DNA of 37,251 nucleotides from a virus: IMG/VR virus record IMGVR_UViG_3300035670_000663, positions 1-37,251 of that record. One strand, 5' to 3'. The position numbers and the translations under genes are program-made. This document shows positions 1 through 7,842 of this stretch, one piece after another. The notes beneath the pieces are model-generated. The model was not told the DNA's origin. It saw only the letters and a program-made list of their open reading frames with translations, and did not search any database. How positions within the stretch are numbered: the first letter of the stretch is position 1; the number at the start of each line of letters is the position of its first letter.

Positions 1-1544
1 CAGTTGCTCGAGAATGCCTGACAAAGCTGGGCATCACCGCATCTTCCATCCCACTGACCAACCGCTTCAGTATTCCTGAGTTTGACTTTGGCAGCGGCTA
101 TGTCCAGATCCTGAGTGATCTGCTTGTCTCGGAGTCTTACTGCGGCTACCTCGACTTCAGCGAAACGCTGCAGATCATCAGCCTGGCCGCTCCACCTGGG
201 ACGGGTCCATCATTCGGCACTGACAAGGTGATTGATGTTGGCCCCATCGGTGTTGGCGATCTTGCTGGCGATGCGGTCACCGTCAGCTACAGCACCCTCA
301 AACTCAAGGTGCCCGATGGCACTGAGGTGGCCGAGCGTGAAGAAGGCGAAGATTCACCGACCTCCCTGATTCCCCGTAGCTCATCTGGTTGGGGGACTGA
401 TGTTGCCACAACCTCTGCTAGCAGTGTTGCATCTGTGGCCTACACCGCTCCTGATGGCACTGAAATCATTGCCACCTATAACACCAAGACCAGCACCAGC
501 GAACAGACAACTTACGCTAAGCGTATCTTCAAAGGTGAAAACCGCTACGTCGTTGTTCGCCGGCAGATTAACGAAGACACAAGCCTGATTCAAATTGCGG
601 GCAACATTGCATCGGCATACTTAAGCAACGGTAGAGCGTTTGGCAACAGTCAGGCTTCCTCAACCACTGTAGAAACCTTTGACTACGACATTGATGGCAA
701 CGAAACATTTCGCGAATTGATCCGCACCGGCAGCGCTGCATTCCTGGCCGGTGCAGCCTCCATTGGCTGGGTCTACCCCAATGAGGACGGCAGCAATACG
801 TTCATCCCAATCCCTACTGGAACGGTCACCTTGGAGCGGACCACCGTCAACAGCTACACCAACGGGGACTATCGCAAGACCATTACCCGTCGCTTTCAGC
901 CTTGGATTTACAGCTCTGCTGGTCAACAGGCGATTGCTGAAAGCCGTGAATCAACCTCAACGGTTGATGCTGCCAACTCGATCCTCAGCACGATCTACAA
1001 CGGCCTTGTGCTGGTTGATGTGACAGTGAACACCACCCGTTCCGCTCCTGGTGCTGGAACACAGGAGGCCCCTTTGCCTGAGGACATCAACAACGAAAAT
1101 CTGGCCGACTCCAACACGGCAGACCCTGACAACGGTTTCCGCACTGAGAACACAAGCGAGGTCGAGCTGGCATTAGGCAGCCGCACTGCGACCCGTCGTA
1201 TTGAGTTTTCGTTGCCGTATGCCCCTGACGATAGGTTTGTGCGATCTGTCAAATCGGTCAGCCCCACAACCTACAGCTACACCGCTTTCAGTAGTGACGC
1301 TCCAGCCAAGGCCAAGCTGTACGGCACCACACAGAACCGCATCCTGTTTGGCAACCGCAACGGCATGAACATCCAGACCGTGCCCGAGAACCTACCGGCT
1401 GCACCATTCGGCCCCTTCTACCTGACCGCTAACGGTGTCGTCACCCAGTACCGCACCAACGGCACGTCTTGGACGATGGATTCCGAGGGGATCGTTGCTT
1501 CTACTGATGGCCTCTACTGGGGCGTTGTCGGGAGGACCGCATGA
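1..1544 (+). CDS. Baseplate hub-like tail protein, 5' partial
   Basis: The reading frame is open from the first complete codon at position 3, so the gene enters from beyond the left edge; 513 residues are visible. The first ATG/GTG-type start inside it (position 228) is internal. The visible N-terminal part (ARECLTKLGI, then an aromatic and glycine-rich segment ending in SETLQIISLA) resembles the middle domains of gpD/gp27-type hub proteins, which normally follow another beta domain that would lie off the window. The rest is Ser/Thr-rich beta-type sequence. It overlaps the next gene by ATGA, so the two are probably translationally coupled at the start of a tail-tip operon. The hub assignment is inference from fold-like pattern and position; a generic minor tail protein is the alternative. 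Confidence 0.6.
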   Translation, partial: VARECLTKLGITASSIPLTNRFSIPEFDFGSGYVQILSDLLVSESYCGYLDFSETLQIISLAAPPGTGPSFGTDKVIDVGPIGVGDLAGDAVTVSYSTLKLKVPDGTEVAEREEGEDSPTSLIPRSSSGWGTDVATTSASSVASVAYTAPDGTEIIATYNTKTSTSEQTTYAKRIFKGENRYVVVRRQINEDTSLIQIAGNIASAYLSNGRAFGNSQASSTTVETFDYDIDGNETFRELIRTGSAAFLAGAASIGWVYPNEDGSNTFIPIPTGTVTLERTTVNSYTNGDYRKTITRRFQPWIYSSAGQQAIAESRESTSTVDAANSILSTIYNGLVLVDVTVNTTRSAPGAGTQEAPLPEDINNENLADSNTADPDNGFRTENTSEVELALGSRTATRRIEFSLPYAPDDRFVRSVKSVSPTTYSYTAFSSDAPAKAKLYGTTQNRILFGNRNGMNIQTVPENLPAAPFGPFYLTANGVVTQYRTNGTSWTMDSEGIVASTDGLYWGVVGRTA

Positions 1545-2773
1545 CCACCATCACTGCCCCGCTGACGTCAATCGCACTCGCGGCACCTGTGCCCGACGTG
1601 GTGCGGAGCTGCGTTGTCTCGCAGCCTTCCCCTCCACCGGCCCCCGGCGAAGAACCACCGTCCCCGGTCACAGTCCCCGGCATCTACACCCCCATCGCGC
1701 CGGGCGTCACCTACGCCAACCTCCCGGTCGCGCCGTCAGTCATTGACACCTCACCAGATCAGATGATCGGGTGCATCGTCACCGTTGCTGACAACCCCCA
1801 AGGCAGGCTTGATGCCCTCTTCCCCTCTGCCGTGGATGGTGATGGCGTCATTGACCGGACCACCAATGACATCTGGGTCTACAACGGCACCACATGGGAC
1901 AACGTTGGCCCTACGCCTGGTCCGACCATCGTTGCCACCGTGGTCATCCCCCCGTGGAACGAAATTGTGCTGGCTGTCGCTCGCACCCGCACCAAGCTGA
2001 CCGTCACCTCTCTGCCCTATGCCCTGACGCTGCTAACTGAGCCCGACCCGATCATCACCAAAACCAAGGTATCTGCTCGCCGTCTGCTCAAGCCTCAACC
2101 CGTTGCCCTGACGCTGGAAGGCCATCCCCCTTACGTCAATGAAACTGTCATCCAGCCGCCAACGGCTACAACTACGCTGATCGGCTTTGCTCCTGAAATC
2201 AGCACTTCGTTTGTGGCGTTAGCTCCATCTGTGGGCTTGCAGCTGACTGCTTTGGCTCCTGTTGCCGTGGGTGGTGGTGCCTCGGTAGTCCTGCAACCTC
2301 CAAGCGCTGATATTGCTGTAACAGCGGCAGTCCCGGCAGTGACAAGCACTATCAACGTTTCGGCCATTACCTACAGCCAGTCGTCTGTGTGGTCTGGCTC
2401 CACAGCGGCCAACAACACCATCATGACCGATGGATCGTTCACGAACACAGGGGCTGCCACCGATCTAGGCACCAGTTCATGGGTGCGTATGGATCTTGGT
2501 AGCACCAAGGCAGTTGGCAGCGTCGTCATCGGCACTGCCACTAGCAACATCCCCGGCGGATGGACAAAAGCTTACACCGAAAACCTGGACGTTGAGTATT
2601 CACTGAACGGCACCAGCTGGACAACAGCTTTCAATACCGGCACGTTTGCGGTTAACGGTATCTACACATTCTCAGTAGACTTTTCCGCCCGTTACATCAG
2701 AATCGTCGTTGCGGATGAGTACGTGGCTATTTCTGAGTTCTACGCTCTCGCACCGGGTCAGACCTATCCCTAG
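1541..2773 (+). CDS. Tail protein with C-terminal discoidin (F5/8 type C)-like domain
   Basis: This 410-residue protein starts on an ATG that overlaps the previous stop (ATGA). Residues 1-70 are rich in Pro and Ala. Around 70-125 there is a short module with IWVYNGTTWDNVG, a pattern common in phage appendage proteins. Residues 130-270 are repetitive Pro/Thr/Val beta sequence. Residues about 275-403 look like an F5/8 type C (discoidin) fold, with WVRMDLG at 314-320, YSLNGTSW at 353-360 and ARYIRI at 383-388 in the usual order. Such domains bind surface carbohydrate or lipid, so the protein is probably a receptor-binding tail component. The domain call is good; the exact role in the virion is inferred from position. 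Confidence 0.7.
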   Translation: MTTITAPLTSIALAAPVPDVVRSCVVSQPSPPPAPGEEPPSPVTVPGIYTPIAPGVTYANLPVAPSVIDTSPDQMIGCIVTVADNPQGRLDALFPSAVDGDGVIDRTTNDIWVYNGTTWDNVGPTPGPTIVATVVIPPWNEIVLAVARTRTKLTVTSLPYALTLLTEPDPIITKTKVSARRLLKPQPVALTLEGHPPYVNETVIQPPTATTTLIGFAPEISTSFVALAPSVGLQLTALAPVAVGGGASVVLQPPSADIAVTAAVPAVTSTINVSAITYSQSSVWSGSTAANNTIMTDGSFTNTGAATDLGTSSWVRMDLGSTKAVGSVVIGTATSNIPGGWTKAYTENLDVEYSLNGTSWTTAFNTGTFAVNGIYTFSVDFSARYIRIVVADEYVAISEFYALAPGQTYP

Positions 2774-2825
2774 TAGGCCGTTACCCTGCTACTCGGCAAA
2801 CTAGGTGCAAAGCTGAACTGCGTTC

Positions 2826-3257
2826 GTGGCTGTCACAATCTCACCGTATAACCACACGGCTGCCCGCTTTGGCAGCGGCGCAAACGCAGTGGGTGATACC
2901 TACAAGCTGATGCTCTGCACGGCGGCCACCTTCAACGCTGCCAACACCACGCTCGCCGGCATCACCAAGACTGAGGTGACCAACGCCAACGGCTACACCA
3001 CAGGCGGGGCCACTCTGGCCAACGTGGCTGTGACCACCGTCACCACCAATGACGCCAAGTTTGACGCTGATGATGTGACCTGGAGCGCCACGGGAAGCGG
3101 GATCACCGCCAGCTACGCCATCCTCTACAACGACACCGATGCTGATGATCCCCCAGTGGCCTTCATCGACTTCGGCGGTTCTGAGTCTGCGGCCAGCGGC
3201 ACCGACTTCCTGATCGTCTGGAACGCCAGCGGCATCTTCACCTGGACGGTTGCCTAA
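2826..3257 (+). CDS. Putative virion protein, paralogue of the next gene
   Basis: This is a 143-residue protein starting at GTG, with no strong Shine-Dalgarno site. It is Thr/Ala/Asn-rich with alternating beta segments and no catalytic motif. It shares with the next gene the order (L/V)MLC, a V-x-GY segment, then A-x-F-x-A-x-G-x-G and an LYxD turn, so the two look like products of duplication. Its stop overlaps the next start (TAATG). The function is unknown; the location between tail-tip and fibre-like genes suggests a small structural or appendage protein. Confidence 0.65.
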   Translation: MAVTISPYNHTAARFGSGANAVGDTYKLMLCTAATFNAANTTLAGITKTEVTNANGYTTGGATLANVAVTTVTTNDAKFDADDVTWSATGSGITASYAILYNDTDADDPPVAFIDFGGSESAASGTDFLIVWNASGIFTWTVA

Positions 3258-3661
3258 TGGCCATCTCCACCACGATCAGCACCAAGGAACTGGAGCGTCA
3301 GGCTGCCTTGGTCTTTGAGGGCGAAACCCTGAAGGTCATGCTCTGCCAGGTTGGCGTGACCGGCTACACAGCAGAGAGCACCGTGGCCAACTGGCAGTCT
3401 GTCGAGGTCAGCGGTGGCGGTTATGCCCGCTATTCCGAGGTCATCGGCACCGGCAGCTACAACGGGACTGCAGGCGTCTATCAGCTCCCTGCCATTGATG
3501 CCGAGTTCACCGCGACGGGTGCTGGCTTCACCTATGACCGCATCGTGCTCTACATCGACGGGGCTACGTATCCGCACTCGGTCATGGTCGAAGACCCCAA
3601 TATCGTCCTTCTCGCGGGTCAAGTTCAGACGTACAGAATCGACCTCAGCCAGGATGATTGA
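3257..3661 (+). CDS. Putative virion protein, paralogue of the previous gene
   Basis: This 134-residue protein starts at an ATG overlapping the upstream stop. Visible landmarks are LKVMLCQ near residue 27, a GGGY segment and ATGAGFTYDRIVLYID near the middle, all matching the previous protein in order. There is no membrane segment or known catalytic motif. The tight coupling and shared pattern suggest that both products go into the same structure in fixed proportion. The function is unknown. Confidence 0.65.
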   Translation: MAISTTISTKELERQAALVFEGETLKVMLCQVGVTGYTAESTVANWQSVEVSGGGYARYSEVIGTGSYNGTAGVYQLPAIDAEFTATGAGFTYDRIVLYIDGATYPHSVMVEDPNIVLLAGQVQTYRIDLSQDD

Positions 3662-3664
3662 GCT

Positions 3665-5188
3665 GTGACGACCCGTATCACGGTCACCACAGATAGCGGC
3701 GGTTTACTGGATCGCAACGCCCAGCAGCAGGCCGCCGCACGACAAGCCGCACTTTTGAAAGCACAGGCAGAGAAGGCCGCCGCCTTAGGTGAGGCCCAGT
3801 TACGCCAAGACCGCATCAACGCCGGCCTCGACCCAGCCACAGGCCGCCCCCTCCCCTTCACCGGCTCAACCCTCAGCCGCGTTAACCAGCAGCCTGCTGC
3901 CTCTCGCCAAGGGCTGGATTTACGTGTAAACGTCTTCGGCCTTTCTGCCTCTGTGTTTACCGAAAGGACCGAGGATGGCAGAACTTACTACGATTTCACA
4001 AGAACAGTAACCATACATCCGCCCCGAGCTTCTGCCCCTATTGTATTTTCTCAGGCAGGCGATGTATTTGAACGCACACTGCCGGAGCTTGACCCAGCCG
4101 AAGACATCTCAACATACATCTCAACCCCATTTCTTGACCGAACGACAATAAGCACAGCGGGTTCTGGTACAGATACTAATTTCTATACCGCTAGTGGTGA
4201 AACCTATGGATTCTATGATAGCGGCATACCCTCTCCTTCTTACTTTGATTCATGGCGCTACGACATATTACAACAGAGCGCATACACGCACATCGTTCCT
4301 GCTGGAACAGGGAGTGCATACGTCATCGTGGCATTTGACGTCAACTACAAAGCAGAGCGCATCAGGACAACATACACAAGATCGGGCACCATATTCAACC
4401 CTCCCACTTCATACGACAGCACCACAACAGTAACCGCAACGATCTCAACGCTATTTCAACATTCTTATGAGTCCCGCAATGTAGAGTGCTTTTTCGTGAC
4501 AGACACAACGGCTGTCAGAGTAAACACACCAACTACATTGCAGGCTAGGGTTGATGCCCTATACCCTGCTCCAGTCAAAAACGCTACAACCGAAATAAAC
4601 GCAGGCACCTTCGGGCCATTCCCAGGAGTCAGCACCCCTAACACGCGCACCAGGACAACTGTCTCTACTGGCGGATCAACATTTACGTGGGCAGAAACAT
4701 CTTCTTACACTGCTGTTACTGTCCCAAAAGCTGAAAGCACAGCTATACCCTATGCAGCGCCACTATCCCGATACCTCGGTGGTTCGCTTGCTTGGACTCC
4801 TGCCGCTGCCCTAACGCTTCTTGCAGGGCCAGTCACAACGAAAACCCAAAGCGAGGTAACACCAGAAGAGATAGCTACGTTTAACAATTACATATTCATG
4901 GAGTCTCAAGGCTTTGGCGCAAACAACATAACTAACACACGCAAATACTATATTGACACCTTCGACGGTACTGACACTGAGGGAAACCGATATACCTTTG
5001 TAGAATACTCAGAACAAAGACCAACCACATGGGGCGATCCAGTACCAAATGGCAAAACCTGGCCAAGATCACCCGTTGTTACGCCCGCCTTGCAAGGTGA
5101 GTACACTCGGCACTCTAACTGGGGAAACTCAGCTATTTGCTCAAGGTATGTGGCGGCGCTTGGTCTTTCTCCCTCCCCTTCACCATGA
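3665..5188 (+). CDS. Fibre-like structural protein with N-terminal helical stalk
   Basis: This 507-residue protein begins at GTG, three bases after the previous stop. Residues 15-50 are Ala/Gln/Lys-rich and probably form a helix or coiled coil, as in the virion-attachment end of trimeric fibres. The remaining 420 residues are rich in Thr, Ser, Tyr and Asn, fitting an extended beta fibre. From about position 3950 the DNA is clearly more AT-rich and uses codons such as ACA, ATA and AGA that neighbours use rarely, which suggests exchange of the host-contacting part. The fibre role is inference; no enzyme motif was recognised. Confidence 0.6.
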   Translation: MTTRITVTTDSGGLLDRNAQQQAAARQAALLKAQAEKAAALGEAQLRQDRINAGLDPATGRPLPFTGSTLSRVNQQPAASRQGLDLRVNVFGLSASVFTERTEDGRTYYDFTRTVTIHPPRASAPIVFSQAGDVFERTLPELDPAEDISTYISTPFLDRTTISTAGSGTDTNFYTASGETYGFYDSGIPSPSYFDSWRYDILQQSAYTHIVPAGTGSAYVIVAFDVNYKAERIRTTYTRSGTIFNPPTSYDSTTTVTATISTLFQHSYESRNVECFFVTDTTAVRVNTPTTLQARVDALYPAPVKNATTEINAGTFGPFPGVSTPNTRTRTTVSTGGSTFTWAETSSYTAVTVPKAESTAIPYAAPLSRYLGGSLAWTPAAALTLLAGPVTTKTQSEVTPEEIATFNNYIFMESQGFGANNITNTRKYYIDTFDGTDTEGNRYTFVEYSEQRPTTWGDPVPNGKTWPRSPVVTPALQGEYTRHSNWGNSAICSRYVAALGLSPSPSP

Positions 5189-5304
5189 CTGACGCCAAAG
5201 CCCTACTGCAAAAAGCCCAGACCCAAACGCAGGCTAACCGCTATGCGTTTCTCATTCGTCAACTCAACGCTAAGCTCACTAACAACATCCGTAATTCCAA
5301 GTGA
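5185..5304 (+). CDS. Small hypothetical protein of 39 residues
   Basis: The ATG overlaps the fibre gene stop (ATGA) and the stop overlaps the next GTG start (GTGA), so this short frame fills the gap between two genes with coupling at both ends. The product is polar and probably helical, rich in Gln, Ala, Asn and basic residues. No family was recognised. The perfect overlaps are the main support; it could also be merely a relay for ribosomes moving into the chaperone gene. Confidence 0.55.
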   Translation: MTDAKALLQKAQTQTQANRYAFLIRQLNAKLTNNIRNSK

Positions 5305-5885
5305 CGACACTACCGTTCGTCGAATCTCCAGCTTCCCATTCAATTCGTCGTCTTGGCACCCCTGCTTCTGGCATCCTCGAGATGCCTGTCATTGGTGGGT
5401 TGACCGTTGATGAGTCGGCCATCATTTCAGAGATGCTGGCCTCTGAACGCTCAGCCTTTGTTACTGGTGCTGCAGCAGCAGACGTGATTGCCAAGGTCGA
5501 GGAAGTCTCCCTGACTGAAGCGTTCCAGATCATTGAGAAGGCTGTCATGGGCAGACCTTTGGATGGTGACGCAGATCAAATCCGCATCCGTCATGCTGAC
5601 CGGATTGCTGAGGTGGCCCGCGTCTATTCCAAGGCAGGCCAGGCCAACATGGAAGCGACCGTGACTGCCCTGATCCGCTGCAGGCTCAAGCTGCCGGAGT
5701 GGACAGTTGAGGAGACCCGTGGACTGCATAAGGCCCTCTTTGATGCCATCTGGGAGCTGGCACAGGAGGAGCAGGCTACAGAGCAGATGCCTGCTAGCCC
5801 GCCAACGGAGGAAGACCTGGGAAAGCAGCTGCCGGCCACTGGGAACAGCAGGAAGCCGACTGGTCGAAAATCTTCTGGGAGCTAG
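5301..5885 (+). CDS. Tail assembly chaperone-like protein (short form, lambda gpG analogue)
   Basis: This 194-residue protein is mostly helical and starts at GTG inside the previous stop. It contains a GGLTVDESAIISEML segment and ends with a Ser/Lys-rich tail. At codons 174-175 it carries the heptamer G GGA AAG in the correct phase for -1 slippage, followed about 20 codons later by a stop. The -1 frame continues with convincing protein sequence to 6472. This short-plus-extended arrangement is typical of tail assembly chaperones that coat the tape measure during tail assembly. The gene lies after the fibre genes, whereas these genes normally precede the tape measure, so the assignment rests mainly on the frameshift. 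Confidence 0.65.
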   Translation: MTTLPFVESPASHSIRRLGTPASGILEMPVIGGLTVDESAIISEMLASERSAFVTGAAAADVIAKVEEVSLTEAFQIIEKAVMGRPLDGDADQIRIRHADRIAEVARVYSKAGQANMEATVTALIRCRLKLPEWTVEETRGLHKALFDAIWELAQEEQATEQMPASPPTEEDLGKQLPATGNSRKPTGRKSSGS

Positions 5886-6472
5886 CTAACGGTTACCCCG
5901 GCCAGTTTGACCGGCAGACCTTTGGCCAGGAGAAGCGGGTCGTGGTGCTTAAGGCCTGGCGGACGCTGCACAGCATTAGACGGGAACAGGCAGCAATGGC
6001 AGAGCTGCCGGTGGCGAACCTGTCGGCCTTGATGGCCAACATGAACCGCGACCCGAAGAAGGCTAAGCCATTCAGCTTGTATGACTTCTGCGTCTTCAAT
6101 GACAAGCCTGATGATGGCCCCGGCCAACTGTCACCAGAGGTGGCTGCTGTGGCCCTGGCATTGCGGCATGAGGACCGTGCACCTCGAGGAGTGCTGGCCA
6201 TTTGGGATTCGATTCTGGCAGCTGCTTCAGAGTCGGCCAGTGTGCCAAGCATCAGGGCATTGGCATCCTCCGATGATCGGGTCTGGATTCTGTGCCCACG
6301 ATGGGAGGGCCCGCATGTGCGTGGTGGGTTGGTCTGTGTGCTGGGCCAGGCCCATGGGTTGATTGAGGTCAGGGACATTGACCGCCCGCTGGCCAGCTAT
6401 CAGGTCAGTGTGCCCAATCGAAGGTTGGCCGGCTGGATTGAAGCTGACCTGCTGTTGAAAGGGGAAACCTAA
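5301..6472 (+). CDS. Extended tail chaperone-like protein made by -1 frameshift (lambda gpG-T analogue)
   Basis: Slippage at 5819-5825 joins 175 residues of the short form to 215 residues of the -1 frame, giving about 390 residues. The -1 frame is open across the short-form stop and reads as good protein there (SKIFWELANGYPGQFD, then a Gln/Lys/Arg helix). Further on it holds KPFSLYDFCVF, like the (K)PFxLxDFxxF element often seen in extended chaperone products. A separate gene starting with GTG at 5942 is possible, but would leave this well-formed upstream sequence without use. The gpG-T role is established for lambda; applying it here is inference. Confidence 0.65.
5819..5825 (+). other. -1 ribosomal frameshift slippery heptamer GGGAAAG
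   Basis: The heptamer reads G GGA AAG in the frame that starts at 5301, which is the X XXY YYZ phase needed for tandem -1 slippage and the same heptamer used by lambda G/T. It sits 20 codons before the zero-frame stop, and the -1 frame is open for another 215 codons. A weak GCTG/CAGC pairing (5828-5849) lies downstream; no strong pseudoknot was seen. Confidence 0.75.
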
Positions 6473-6493
6473 GGATCAGGAGGCCTAAAGCTG

Positions 6494-6874
6494 ATGACAG
6501 TATTGGAGCTGCGCAATGCACTGGCAGCCTTGCTGACCGCATCCTTGGGCACCTACACCTTGGGCAACGGCAGCACCACACCAGCAATCAGTGTGCGGGC
6601 CGTGGGCGAAAGGAGGCCAGTGGATACCACGGTCACGGGACTGGAGGTGGTCATTGTCCGTGACCCTGAGCTGACGCCAGTTGAGGTCTACAAAGAGCCT
6701 GGTGCGTTCAGGGAATGGACGGTCTACTTGATTGACTGGTCTGATGCCACGAGTCTCGAGGCTCCTGCGGCAGCGGTCGTCGCGGCCTATCCCGGCACGC
6801 TTGTCAGAGCAGCGAGTGTGCCCAAAGGAGTCGGTCCGCAAAACCAGATGGAACTGACGATCAGGTTCCAGTAG
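6494..6874 (+). CDS. Putative tail terminator or tail completion protein
   Basis: This 126-residue protein has a good AGGAGG ribosome site ten bases before the ATG. It starts with a short helix (VLELRNALAALLTASLG), followed by alternating beta strands with a WTVYLIDW core and a final beta strand ending in LTIRFQ. The size and helix-then-sheet layout fit small tail terminator or neck proteins, and it follows the chaperone-like gene. No diagnostic motif was recognised, so a generic small tail protein is equally possible. Confidence 0.5.
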   Translation: MTVLELRNALAALLTASLGTYTLGNGSTTPAISVRAVGERRPVDTTVTGLEVVIVRDPELTPVEVYKEPGAFREWTVYLIDWSDATSLEAPAAAVVAAYPGTLVRAASVPKGVGPQNQMELTIRFQ

Positions 6875-6909
6875 CGGAAACCTAGAAGTGTCGTGCTCCA
6901 GCTTTGGTT

Positions 6910-7194
6910 GTGACTCCCGAGCAGCAACCACCACCCTTTGTGGAACGGAGGACGCTGAGCCGTGTGCAGGTCATGGAGGCCACTGCTGCGGCAGTGCTTG
7001 CCGCCGCCATTATCGGCACCGCTAGCGGTGTGGGTTGGCTCGTTGTCCAGCTTCCCACCCGTCTTCAGCAGTTGGAAAACCGGATGAACCAGATTGTTGA
7101 AAACCAGGAGCTGTTTAACCAGAAATTCATCCAACTGGAGAAAACAGTGCAGGAACACGACCGCCGCATCATCCGCTTGGAGCTTTCCCAATGA
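6910..7194 (+). CDS. Small membrane protein with coiled coil, lysis cassette
   Basis: The product has 94 residues from the GTG at 6910; a TTG two codons earlier is an alternative, and neither has a clear Shine-Dalgarno site. A hydrophobic segment of about 23 residues (roughly 23-46, Ala/Ile/Gly-rich) is followed by a helix with regular Leu/Ile/Val spacing and many Gln/Asn/Glu, probably a coiled coil. This resembles small holin-associated or spanin-like phage proteins. The stop overlaps the next ATG. The location directly before further membrane proteins and the endolysin supports a lysis role, but the subtype is not identifiable. Confidence 0.55.
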   Translation: MTPEQQPPPFVERRTLSRVQVMEATAAAVLAAAIIGTASGVGWLVVQLPTRLQQLENRMNQIVENQELFNQKFIQLEKTVQEHDRRIIRLELSQ

Positions 7195-7433
7195 ACCGCT
7201 TTGTCAAGGGTCAGGTTGATGCCAGCTTGTTCATCCCGGTCTTGATTGGGTTGATCTATGCCGGAAGCGGAGGCTGGACCGCTGAACGGTGGAATGGTGC
7301 CTTGGCCATCATGGGCATCGGTGCTGGCACTCGAGCTGGATTTGAGCGCGGCTACAACACGTTCAACCCTGACCTGCGGCAGCCGCAACAACCCCGCGAT
7401 GAGCATGGGCGATTCTCGCGGCGCGAGGAATGA
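7191..7433 (+). CDS. Small membrane protein with C-terminal RDEHGRF motif
   Basis: This 80-residue protein has one or two hydrophobic segments (about 11-25 and 36-50) and a polar tail ending in RDEHGRFSRREE. The RDxxGRF element at residues 69-75 recurs at the N-termini of three basic proteins elsewhere in this window. Both start and stop overlap neighbours (ATGA). It is a candidate holin or antiholin from context; the RDxxGRF tail is not expected in a holin and may mark interaction with another phage component. Confidence 0.55.
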   Translation: MNRFVKGQVDASLFIPVLIGLIYAGSGGWTAERWNGALAIMGIGAGTRAGFERGYNTFNPDLRQPQQPRDEHGRFSRREE

Positions 7434-7639
7434 TGGACGACAACCAGCACCAGCGGCGAGTCACCGACCACTGGCACATCATGGAACTGGTCATCCCCGT
7501 GGGTGCCATGTTCCTGCTGATCATCGGCGCAGTGTTCGCCTGGACGTTGAGCAGTACCGTGCATGAACAGCACCGGCTTCGTGGTGAACATGGTCAGCTG
7601 CTGGAGCAAATCACCCATTCGTGCAAGGGGCGCAAGTGA
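7430..7639 (+). CDS. Small single-span membrane protein, lysis cassette
   Basis: The product has 69 residues from the first of two adjacent ATG codons. A polar N-terminus is followed by one transmembrane segment (about 19-42, PVGAMFLLIIGAVFAW in its centre) and a His/Gln/Glu-rich tail with one Cys. The topology is compatible with a pinholin-like or inner-membrane spanin-like protein. It overlaps both neighbours (ATGATG at the front, TGATG at the back). The function is inferred only from topology and the adjacent endolysin. Confidence 0.55.
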   Translation: MMDDNQHQRRVTDHWHIMELVIPVGAMFLLIIGAVFAWTLSSTVHEQHRLRGEHGQLLEQITHSCKGRK

Positions 7640-7842
7640 TGGCCGTTCACTGGAGCTGGGATGACCTACGGATCATCGCGGACATCGTTGCTGGAAGCCT
7701 GCTGGCAGGCACACTCCGTCTGATCGTGCTCAAGGCGTTCCTTGAACCCATCGCTGCCTACGTGGGACAACAGGCATACCGCCGCGCTGATCGAGCAGTC
7801 GGTGGCCGGCTGCCGGATCTACCGCCAATCGCTGAACCCTGA
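7639..7842 (+). CDS. Small membrane protein directly before the endolysin
   Basis: This is a 67-residue protein. The ATG at 7639 overlaps the previous stop (TGATG); a GTG at 7621 would add six residues but overlap more. Residues about 10-40 form an amphipathic to hydrophobic helix (ADIVAGSLLAGTLRLIVLKAF), followed by a basic helix and a Pro-rich end. The stop overlaps the endolysin ATG (TGATG). Holin genes often sit exactly here, so it is a leading holin candidate, unproven. Confidence 0.55.
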   Translation: MAVHWSWDDLRIIADIVAGSLLAGTLRLIVLKAFLEPIAAYVGQQAYRRADRAVGGRLPDLPPIAEP

